A stretch of DNA of 64,000 bases from Burkholderiaceae bacterium (GTDB lineage: Bacteria > Pseudomonadota > Gammaproteobacteria > Burkholderiales > Burkholderiaceae_C). The notes beneath the pieces were generated by a model. That model saw only the letters and a list, made by a program, of their open reading frames with translations, had not been told where the DNA came from and ran no database searches. Shown here in pieces: positions 36,636 through 44,302 of this stretch (its first letter is position 1; each line of letters starts with the position of its first letter). A program made the position numbers and the translations under genes. The stretch is from the NCBI GenBank assembly GCA_016790515.1, contig JAEUOY010000156.1, positions 1-64,000 on the forward strand. The letters are read 5' to 3'.

Positions 36636-37846
36636 TGCCAAGACGAACCCTTTTCCGCCACGCGAACCTGGCCACGCTGCGCGGCAACTCGCCCTGGGGC
36701 TGGGTCGCCGACGGCGCAATGCTGACCGACGGCGACACCATTGCCTGGGTCGGCGCCGACGCCAGCCTGCCCGCCGGCGCCGTGGCCGATGCCGAGGTCG
36801 ACCTGCAGGGCGCGCTGATCACCCCCGGCCTGGTCGACTGCCACACCCACCTGGTCTACGGCGGCAGCCGGGCCCGCGAGTTCGAGCTGCGGCTGCAGGG
36901 CGCCAGCTACGAGCAGATCGCCCAGGCCGGCGGCGGCATCCGCAGCACCGTGGCCGCCACCCGCGCGGCGTCCGACGACGCGCTGTTCGCCGCCGCCCGG
37001 GCGCGCGCGCTGGCGCTGCTGGCCGAGGGCGTGACGACGATCGAGGTCAAGTCGGGCTACGGCCTGTCGGCCGAACACGAGGCACGCTGCCTGCGGGTGG
37101 CGCGCCGGATCGGCCGTGAACTGCCGATCAGCGTGCGCACCACCTGCCTGTCGGCGCACGCGGTGCCACCCGAGTTCGACGGCCGCGCCGATGACTACCT
37201 GGCCGCGGTGATCGGCTGGCTGCCGGCACTGCAGGCCGAAGGGCTGGTCGATGCGGTCGACGCGTTCTGCGAGCGCATCGCCTTCAGCCCGGCGCAGACG
37301 CGGCGGGTGTTCGACGCGGCACGGCGCCTGGGCCTGCCGGTCAAGCTGCATGCCGAGCAGCTCAGCGACCAGGGCGGCGCGGCGCTGGCCGCCGAGTTCG
37401 ACGCGCTGTCCTGCGACCATCTCGAGTACCTCAGTGACGAAGGCATCCGGGCGATGGCCCGCGCCGGCACGATCGCGGTGCTACTGCCCGGCGCCTACTA
37501 CTTCCTGCGCGAGACGAAGCTGCCGCCGGTCGATGCGCTGCGTGCGGCCGGCGTGCCGATCGCGATCGCCACCGACCACAACCCCGGCTCGTCGCCGACG
37601 CTGTCGCCGCTGCTGATGCTGAACATGGCCTGCACGCTGTTCCGCCTGACGCCCGAGGAAGCGCTGCGCGGCTTCACCCAGCATGCCGCCCGCGCGCTGG
37701 GCCTGGCCGACCGCGGCATCCTCGCCGTCGGCCAGCGCGCCGACCTGGTGGCCTGGGGGCTGGACCATCCCAACCAGCTGGCCTACCCGTTCGGCCAGCG
37801 GCCCGACGCCCGGGTCTTCATCGCCGGGCAGGAGTTCATCGCATGA
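36635..37846 (+). CDS. hutI: Imidazolonepropionase
   Basis: This 403-residue amidohydrolase has metal-binding His70 and His72 in [21 protein letters not shown] and the metal/catalytic region [11 protein letters not shown] follow, then [13 protein letters not shown]. It hydrolyses imidazolone propionate to formiminoglutamate, the third step. The start directly follows hutD (TGATG) and the stop overlaps hutG by four bases. Confidence 0.95.
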   Translation: MPRRTLFRHANLATLRGNSPWGWVADGAMLTDGDTIAWVGADASLPAGAVADAEVDLQGALITPGLVDCHTHLVYGGSRAREFELRLQGASYEQIAQAGGGIRSTVAATRAASDDALFAAARARALALLAEGVTTIEVKSGYGLSAEHEARCLRVARRIGRELPISVRTTCLSAHAVPPEFDGRADDYLAAVIGWLPALQAEGLVDAVDAFCERIAFSPAQTRRVFDAARRLGLPVKLHAEQLSDQGGAALAAEFDALSCDHLEYLSDEGIRAMARAGTIAVLLPGAYYFLRETKLPPVDALRAAGVPIAIATDHNPGSSPTLSPLLMLNMACTLFRLTPEEALRGFTQHAARALGLADRGILAVGQRADLVAWGLDHPNQLAYPFGQRPDARVFIAGQEFIA

Positions 37847-38643
37847 CCGAGACGATCTACCACCTGCACCGCGGCACGGCGCCGCTGCTGGTCAGCCTGC
37901 CGCATGTCGGCACCCGGCTGCCCGAATGGCTGAAGCCGGCGCTGGTCGAGCGCGCGCTGGCGGTCGAGGACACCGACTGGCACCTCGAGCCGCTGTATGC
38001 CTTCGCCCGCGAGCTCGGCGCAAGCCTGATCGTGCCGGTGTGTTCGCGCTACGTGATCGACCTGAACCGCCCGAGCGAGAACGCGCCGATGTACCCCGGC
38101 GCCAACAACACCGAGCTGTGCCCGACCCGCTTCTTCACCGGCGATGCGCTGTACCGCGACGGCCAGGCACCGACCGACGCGCAGGTGCAGCAGCGGCTGG
38201 CCGGCTACTGGCGGCCCTACCACGACGCGCTGGCCGCCGAGCTGGCACGGCTGAAGGCAGCCCACGGCCACGCGGTGCTGTGGGACGGCCACAGCATCAA
38301 GTCGCGCCTGCCCTGGCTGTTCGACGGCGCCCTGCCCGACCTGAACCTGGGCACCGCCGAGGGCCACAGCTGCGCCCCGGCCTTGCGCAGCGCGCTGATG
38401 GCGGTGCTGGCCGGCCAGCAGGGGTTCAGCCATGTCACCGACGGCCGCTTCAAGGGCGGCCACATCACCCGCCACTATGGCCGGCCGCAGCAGGGCGTCC
38501 ATGCGGTGCAGCTGGAGATGTGCTGGTCGACCTACATGGCCGAAGACCCGCCCTGGGTGTTGGACCCGGTGCGCGTCGAGCGTCTGCAGCCGCTGCTGCG
38601 CGCGCTGCTCGAGGCCTGCCTGCGCTGGAGCCCCGATGCCTGA
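37843..38643 (+). CDS. hutG: N-formylglutamate deformylase
   Basis: This 266-residue enzyme belongs to the N-formylglutamate amidohydrolase family. It has [44 protein letters not shown] and [11 protein letters not shown]. It cleaves N-formylglutamate to glutamate and formate, the last step of the five-step route. It overlaps hutI and hutF (eight bases, ATGCCTGA), as in a compact operon. Confidence 0.94.
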   Translation: MTETIYHLHRGTAPLLVSLPHVGTRLPEWLKPALVERALAVEDTDWHLEPLYAFARELGASLIVPVCSRYVIDLNRPSENAPMYPGANNTELCPTRFFTGDALYRDGQAPTDAQVQQRLAGYWRPYHDALAAELARLKAAHGHAVLWDGHSIKSRLPWLFDGALPDLNLGTAEGHSCAPALRSALMAVLAGQQGFSHVTDGRFKGGHITRHYGRPQQGVHAVQLEMCWSTYMAEDPPWVLDPVRVERLQPLLRALLEACLRWSPDA

Positions 38644-40042
38644 GTCCACACCCGCCCCGATCTGGGCACCGATCTGGGCCCCACGTGCCTGGCTGCCCGG
38701 CGGCTGGCAGGCCGGCGTGCTGCTGCAGCCCGGCGCCGACGGCCGCTGGGCCCGCATCAGCGCCGGCGTGGCGCAGCCGCCGGCCGGCGCGAAGGCGCTG
38801 TCCGGCCCGCTGCTGCCGGGGCTGGTCGACGCCCACAGCCATGCCTTCCAGCGCGCCTTCGCCGGGCTGGCCGAACGCCGCGAGTCCGAGTCCGACACCT
38901 TCTGGTCGTGGCGCGACCGCATGTACCGGGTCGCGCTGCGCATCACGCCGGAGCAGCTGCAGGCGATCGCCGCGCAGCTCTACCTCGAACTGCTGCAGGG
39001 CGGCTACACCCAGGTCTGCGAGTTCCATTACCTGCAGCACCAGGGCGACGGCCGGCCCTATGCCGATCCGTTGACGCTCGGCTGGGCGCTGGCCGACGCC
39101 GCCGCCGAGGCCGGCCCGGGCCTGACGCTGATGCCCGCGCTGTACGAACGCGCCGGCTTCACGCAGCCCACGCTGCGCGAAGACCAGCGCCGCTTCGCGA
39201 CGACGGCCGACAGCGTCTGGGCAGCAGCCCGGCGCATCGCCGCCAGCGGCCGGCCGCTGGTGAACGCCGGCCTGGTGCTGCATTCGCTGCGCGCCGCCGC
39301 GCCGGCCTCGGTGCACCGGCTGCGCAACCTGGCCGATGGCTTCACCGGGCCGATCCACATCCATGTCGCCGAGCAGACCGCCGAGGTCGACGACTGCCTC
39401 GCGGCGACCGGCCAGCGCCCGATCGAATGGCTGGCCCGGCAGGGCCTGCTCGACGCCCGCTGGCAGCTGGTGCACGCCACCCACACCGAGCCGGCGGAAA
39501 TCGACGCGGTCGCTCGCAGCGGCGCCGGCGTCGTGATCTGCCCCAGCACCGAGGCCAACCTGGGCGACGGCCTGTGCGACCTGCCCGGCTGGCTGGCGGC
39601 CGGCGTGCCGATGACGATCGGCTCGGACAGCCATGTCGGCCGCGACTGGCGCGAGGAACTGCGCTGGCTCGACTACGGCCAGCGCCTGGCACAGCGCCGG
39701 CGCAACGTGGCCGCCGCGCCGGCCAGCGGCCAGCCGGCCACCGCGCAGCGGCTGTTCTCGCGCGTGCTGGACGCCGGCGCCGCCGCCTGCGGCGAGCCGG
39801 CCTGGGGGCTGGTGCCGGGCGCCCGCGCCGACGCGCTGGTCGCCGACCCGCAGGACCCGGCATTGCTGGGCATCCCGGGCGTCCGCTGGCTCGACGCCCA
39901 GGTCTTCTCGAGCCCGGTGCGGCCCTGGCGCGACGTGATGGTCGCCGGCCGCTGGGTGATCGAGGACCACCACCACCCGCAGCAGGACGTGATCGCCCGC
40001 CGCTTCGAGGCGGCGATGGCCGGGCTGTGGCAGGCGGATTGA
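38636..40042 (+). CDS. hutF: Formimidoylglutamate deiminase
   Basis: This 468-residue amidohydrolase has metal-binding His67 and His69 in VDAHSHAFQRAFAG. EFHYLQHQ, HIHVAEQTAEVDDC, PSTEANLGDG and GSDSHVGRDW follow. It converts formiminoglutamate to N-formylglutamate and ammonia, the substrate of HutG. The last 79 codons lie inside a segment that is repeated at 43417-43655; this copy is the intact gene. Confidence 0.94.
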   Translation: MPESTPAPIWAPIWAPRAWLPGGWQAGVLLQPGADGRWARISAGVAQPPAGAKALSGPLLPGLVDAHSHAFQRAFAGLAERRESESDTFWSWRDRMYRVALRITPEQLQAIAAQLYLELLQGGYTQVCEFHYLQHQGDGRPYADPLTLGWALADAAAEAGPGLTLMPALYERAGFTQPTLREDQRRFATTADSVWAAARRIAASGRPLVNAGLVLHSLRAAAPASVHRLRNLADGFTGPIHIHVAEQTAEVDDCLAATGQRPIEWLARQGLLDARWQLVHATHTEPAEIDAVARSGAGVVICPSTEANLGDGLCDLPGWLAAGVPMTIGSDSHVGRDWREELRWLDYGQRLAQRRRNVAAAPASGQPATAQRLFSRVLDAGAAACGEPAWGLVPGARADALVADPQDPALLGIPGVRWLDAQVFSSPVRPWRDVMVAGRWVIEDHHHPQQDVIARRFEAAMAGLWQAD

Positions 40043-40674
40043 CGCCCATCAACGCGGCCGGCGTCGAAATCCCCCTCTGGCGCTCCGGCCGCGTCATGAT
40101 CGCCGGGTCATGGACGCCAGCCCTTCGACCGCTTCGACAGCCGCCGGCTTCACCGAGGCCGACCTGTGCGAACAGGTCGCCGCGACGGTGGCCGACCTGC
40201 AGCGCGGCCTGCCGATGCGTGGCGGCGTGACGCTCGCCAGCTCGCTCGACCGCGACCTCGGTCTCGACAGCCTGGGCCGGGTCGAGCTGCTGCTGCGCAT
40301 CGAGCGCGCGGCCGGCGTGGCCTTGCCCGAGGACACGCTGCAGACCGCCGAGACGGTGGCCGACCTGTGGCGTGCGGTGCAGCAGGGCCGCCCGCAGGGC
40401 ACCGCGGCGCCGGCGGCCCCGGCGCCTGCCGAGGCCGCGGCGCCGGCGAGCGACGCGTCGATCGGCGCGACCACCGGCCTGGCCCTGCGGCAGGCCCGGA
40501 CGCTGCTGCAGGTGCTCGACGCCCACCGGCAGGCGCAGCCTGAGCGCACGCACATCGTCGTGCTGGCCGACGGCGGCGAGATCCGCATCAGCCACCGGCA
40601 GCTCGCCGACGGCTCGGACGCGATCGCCGCCGGGCTGCAGCCGCGGCAGGCGGTGGCGATCATGCTGCCCACCT
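39804..40674 (+). repeat. Direct repeat, left copy (hutF 3' end to ACP-ligase 5' end)
   Basis: About 870 bases that recur at 43417-44302 in the same orientation. The copies differ by roughly 25 substitutions counted by eye, about 3%, and by a 15-base in-frame deletion here between two GGGCT(G/A)CAG words. Identity stops abruptly after ATGCTGCC(C/G)ACCT. The two copies flank the SIR2-CHAT insert. Confidence 0.92.
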
Positions 40675-40844
40675 TAGTGGGGCTCGGGTCGGGCTGCTCA
40701 GCGTACGCCGTTCGGTCGGCCGGACAGCGCCGCAGACAAGTCAGTGGCAGGCCAAGGAACAACCGGCCCGTGCGCGCAGCGTCAAATCCCGGGCTTCAGC
40801 CGCCACGCCGAGTGCCCGCCGCAATTCGGCGACCTGGCTGCTGA
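40110..40844 (+). pseudogene. Truncated copy of the ACP/AMP-ligase/acyltransferase gene
   Basis: This copy keeps the 5' end of the gene at 43723 (acyl-carrier domain with GLDSLG and the first part of the AMP-ligase domain). It is then cut by the insert at about 40674. Beyond that point the frame reads unrelated arginine-rich sequence to a stop at 40842. The ACP domain is complete, so a short protein carrying a phosphopantetheine site could still be made. No catalytic ligase motifs remain. Confidence 0.85.
40675..40795. other. Left flank of the SIR2-CHAT insert
   Basis: This is non-repeated DNA between the left direct repeat and the stop of the SIR2-CHAT gene. It contains GTGGGGCT at 40677-40684, which recurs at 43416-43423 at the other end of the insert. 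No transposase end or terminator was recognised. Confidence 0.5.
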
Positions 40845-43141
40845 CCCTGCCGGTGAACCGCTGTCCTGCTGGGCTGTTCGGGTGCGAGCCGAAAGTCGGG
40901 TTCGCCGATCGTGACGAAGGCCAGGCCTTCGGTGTCGCCCGCCTCGAGTGTCCTGGCTCGGGCAAGTCGCAGCGCTTCTGGCACGGTGTCTCCATGCACC
41001 AGGCGCTCATAGAAGACGGCCATCACCCGTGCCGAGCCCGCGTCGCTGACCATGCCGCAACAGCCGACGAACGAGGTCACGCCGCAGCGCAGGGCCAGCG
41101 CTGCGAGGCCACGATCTTCGGGAGGATCGCCGTGCTGTTCGGGGGCGGTAAGGTGCTCTGGCGTGATCCGGGCATCGCGGTCGAGGTCGAGGGGGAAGAA
41201 CGCCGAGTGGTGCGTGCTGATCACCAGCAGCGATGGGGGATGGCGGGAAAGCAGCGGCGCAAGTTCGGTGCCGAGGACCATCCTGTCCCAGAAGTAGAGA
41301 TAGGCATCCTGGGGGTCTGCCCAGGCGTGTCCGCCGAAGTGCACGAGGTCGTAATGCCCCTGCGCGAGTTCGGATACCAGGCGCTCAGCCGTCGCGTCCG
41401 GCCCGGACAGCCGGGTGACGACCGCCCGCAGCGGCCGCGCGCGCAGCAGGCGCGCCGCGTGGTCGGCTTCGGCCTCAGCCTGCGGCAATGGGTCCATCCC
41501 GCCACCTTCGGCCGGTCCCGTGTAGCCCATGATCAGGGCATGCAGAGGCTTCGCGAGCAGCCGTCGGCCGCGTGCACCCGAGGAGAGGCCGACAGGCCGT
41601 CGAACGACCGCAGCACGCACACCAAGACAGCCGCCGACAAGCGACGTCCACTCCCACGGCAGCGGCTCGGTCCCGGGACTCGTCACCAGTTCGAGCGGAT
41701 GCCCCCGTGGCCGCGCACCGAGTGCCTGACGCAGTCCTTCGGGGACGAGGCGCGTGAGCGCGGTGCCGGCGCGGCGCTGGCGCCGGTTCCACTCCTGCTG
41801 CGTGCCGGGCGGAACCAAGGTCTGGGCGACGCGCTCCCGCAACGTCTCGAATCCCTGCCAGGTCCGGGCCCCAATCCAGAGCGTCGTCTCGGCACCGTCG
41901 GCCGCGAGTGATCTGAGGTCGAAGTGAAGGCGATCACCGACCGTAGTGATCGTCAGCACATCATGCGGCGACGGCGGTGCCTGTTCGGCCGCGGGCGGCG
42001 CACGCTCGGGCCCGGGCACAGGCTCGCGAACGGTCAAGTCGGCCAGGGCGTCGAGGAACGCTAGGACGTCCTCGTGGCGACCCTCGGGGTAGGGAAGGAC
42101 CCGAAGCCTCGCGGTCCGCCACAGCGTGTCCCGTTCCACCGGTCCGACGCCGCTCATTACTGCAAAGCGTGGCGGCACACGGCCGCGAAAGGCTGTCAGC
42201 TGTCCATCGAGCAGCAGCTTGAAATTGATGTCACTCAGGGAGTAGCCGACGAACACGACCGCGTGGGTCATCAAGATGCCGTTGATGCTCGCCTGGAATG
42301 CAGGATTTTCATGGACGACGCGGCGGTAGTCGTCCGCGGTCAGGACCAGCGACTCCGGTGTGCCCAGGTCACCATGTGCCTTGAGGATGAAGAACGCACC
42401 ACGCAGCAGCAGATCGCCGTGGCGGTTGAGCTCGGCGCCTGTCGGCGCAGGCGGCCGGAAACCTCTCAGCCGTTCGTAGGCCCGTTCGAGCAGGTCGTCG
42501 AGATTCGTGGTGCCGACGCACGCAAAAGGCGTGCGCACAATTGCCAGGTGGGTCGGCGCCAGAGCGTTGCCCTGCGACAGTGCAGAGCGGACTGCCGCCA
42601 GATAGCGGCCACGACCGAGCGCATCGCGGCAAAACGCCGCGGCCTCCTGGTAGCGACCGTCCTGCGCAAGGCGCCGAAGCTCGACGGCATTGAGCGACTG
42701 CCGCTGGATCTCGGCTAAGGCGTCGAGATAGGAACCAGCACCCGATTGCCTGCCGCGTATGCGTTCAAGGCGCGCGACTTCCCGCTGGAACACCGCGGCA
42801 CCTAGGCTTTGGCGGACGCGCTTCACGAGGGGATCGCTCTTCGCTGCGCGCAGGTCGTCGACGAGGCTGATAAAGCGACCGGAGGCAGGCTCGTCGGGAT
42901 CGACGAAGATCTGCGGGTCCATTGCCAGCGGATTGGTCGCGGCGATGACCTGCTGCACCAGCCCGTTCCACGTCGGCAGCCCAGCGCCAACTGACAATCC
43001 GGAGCCAACGAACAGCGCGCAACGGCCGGCGCGGACGTAACTCGCAATCGCCCCGACCTCCGCCAGTTCCGCGGGCGAAGGATCCGGGGGCACGCTGTAG
43101 TCGATCGTCGACTCGACAACCAGTCTGTTCTGCGTCGACAT
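40796..43141 (-). CDS. SIR2-like / CHAT domain fusion protein, candidate defence effector
   Basis: This 781-residue protein has an N-terminal SIR2-like domain (about 30-370): FVGSGLSVGAGLPTW (GSG at 47-49), the conserved asparagine Asn213 in TTNLDDLLE, His256 in KAHGDL and VGYSLSDINF. All key NADase residues appear present. The C-terminal CHAT (caspase-like) domain (about 485-755) has PWEWTSLVGG, the catalytic-type His605 in LVHFGGHA, and GVTSFVGCCGMVSD. The position of the catalytic cysteine (normally NACESG) reads STHHSA, so it is His644 and the protease is probably inactive. SIR2 domains in phage defence destroy NAD+. A middle section (about 370-480) is a linker. The start is supported by GAGGG eight bases upstream. 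Base composition is lower in GC than its neighbours. The last 30 residues may be affected by a frameshift. Confidence 0.85.
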   Translation of the reverse strand: MSTQNRLVVESTIDYSVPPDPSPAELAEVGAIASYVRAGRCALFVGSGLSVGAGLPTWNGLVQQVIAATNPLAMDPQIFVDPDEPASGRFISLVDDLRAAKSDPLVKRVRQSLGAAVFQREVARLERIRGRQSGAGSYLDALAEIQRQSLNAVELRRLAQDGRYQEAAAFCRDALGRGRYLAAVRSALSQGNALAPTHLAIVRTPFACVGTTNLDDLLERAYERLRGFRPPAPTGAELNRHGDLLLRGAFFILKAHGDLGTPESLVLTADDYRRVVHENPAFQASINGILMTHAVVFVGYSLSDINFKLLLDGQLTAFRGRVPPRFAVMSGVGPVERDTLWRTARLRVLPYPEGRHEDVLAFLDALADLTVREPVPGPERAPPAAEQAPPSPHDVLTITTVGDRLHFDLRSLAADGAETTLWIGARTWQGFETLRERVAQTLVPPGTQQEWNRRQRRAGTALTRLVPEGLRQALGARPRGHPLELVTSPGTEPLPWEWTSLVGGCLGVRAAVVRRPVGLSSGARGRRLLAKPLHALIMGYTGPAEGGGMDPLPQAEAEADHAARLLRARPLRAVVTRLSGPDATAERLVSELAQGHYDLVHFGGHAWADPQDAYLYFWDRMVLGTELAPLLSRHPPSLLVISTHHSAFFPLDLDRDARITPEHLTAPEQHGDPPEDRGLAALALRCGVTSFVGCCGMVSDAGSARVMAVFYERLVHGDTVPEALRLARARTLEAGDTEGLAFVTIGEPDFRLAPEQPSRTAVHRQGQQPGRRIAAGTRRGG

Positions 43142-43416
43142 TGCTGTGCCCTCACGCGTGTCGGGAATCAATCATAGAGGCGGCAGCTGACCCCCGGCGC
43201 AGGGCAATGCTGCTGCCCGAACTCTCGGCCGGTCAGGTCATTCGGGCCGTGGTGCGGTCGCCCGTGTTCGTTGTGCGGCGGCCCCGAGACTCGCGGCTTG
43301 GAGCCGTTGCAGCTGGAAGCGCTTGCCTGTTACGAGGCAGGGGTCCGCCGTCATCGGCAGCTTCTCGGCGCCCTGAATGAGTCGGCCAAGAGGCGCACGT
43401 CCATGCAGAGCCAGTG
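43142..43416. other. Right flank of the SIR2-CHAT insert, possible gene remnant
   Basis: This stretch lies upstream of the SIR2-CHAT gene and should hold its promoter. On the plus strand, about 43275-43410 reads as a short fragment with protein-like composition (LEPLQLEALACYEAG, RRHRQLLGALNESAK) and no recognised family. It may be a remnant of an earlier gene. It joins the hutF fragment at about 43416. Confidence 0.4.
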
Positions 43417-43655
43417 TGGGGCTGGTGGCCGGTGCCCGCGCCAGCGCGCTGGTCGCCGACCCGCAGGACCCGGCATTGCTGGGCATCCCGGGCGACCGCT
43501 GGCTCGATGCCCAGGTCTTCTCGAGCCCGGTGCGGCCCTGGCGCGACGTGATGGTCGCCGGCCGCTGGGTGATCGAGGATCACCACCACCCGCGGCAGGA
43601 CGTGATCGCCCGCCGCTTCGAGGCGGCGATGGCCGGGCTGTGGCAGGCGGATTGA
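43417..43655 (+). pseudogene. hutF 3' fragment
   Basis: The last 79 or so codons of hutF are repeated here, from GLVAGARASAL to the end GLWQAD. Relative to the intact gene it has substitutions such as GIPGDRW for GIPGVRW and HPRQ for HPQQ. There is no start codon or upstream domain, so it is not functional. It belongs to the right direct repeat. Confidence 0.9.
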
Positions 43656-44302
43656 CGCCCATCAACGCGGCCGGCGCCGAAATCCCCCTCTGGCGCTCCG
43701 GCCGCGTCATGATCGCCGGGTCATGGACGCCAGCCCTTCGACCGCTTCGACAGCCGCCGGCTTCACCGAGGCCGAGCTGTGCGATCAGGTCGCCGCGACG
43801 GTGTCCGAGCTGCAGCGCGGCCTGCCGATGCGCGGCGGCGTGACGCTCGCCAGCTCGCTCGACCGCGACCTCGGTCTCGACAGCCTGGGCCGGGTCGAGC
43901 TGCTGCTGCGCATCGAGCGCGCGGCCGGCGTGGCCTTGCCCGAGGACACGCTGCAGACTGCCGAGACGGTGGCCGACCTGTGGCGCGCGGTGCAGCAGGG
44001 CCGCCCGCAGGGCACCGCGGCGCCGGCGGCCCGGGCGCCTGCCGAGGCCACGGCGCCGGCGAGCGACGCGTCGATCGGCGCGACCACCGGCCTGGCCCTG
44101 CGGCAGGCCCGGACGCTGCTGCAGGTGCTCGATGCCCACCGTCAGGCGCAGCCTGAGCGCACCCACATCGTCGTGCTGGCCGACGGCGGCGAGATCCGCA
44201 TCAGCCACCAGCAGCTCGCCGACGGCTCGGACGCGATCGCCGCCGGGCTACAGCGCGCCGGGCTGCAGCCGCGGCAGGCGGTGGCGATCATGCTGCCGAC
44301 CT
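43417..44302 (+). repeat. Direct repeat, right copy
   Basis: Partner of 39804-40674. It holds the hutF fragment, the short intergenic region and the 5' end of the intact ACP/AMP-ligase gene. It has the 15 bases missing from the left copy. Both outer genes are complete, as expected from integration by a single crossover of a circle that carried this segment. Confidence 0.92.

Noticed and set aside
39804..44302. Composite transposon around the SIR2-CHAT gene
   Set aside because: The flanking repeats are ordinary chromosomal coding sequence, with no transposase and no terminal inverted repeats.
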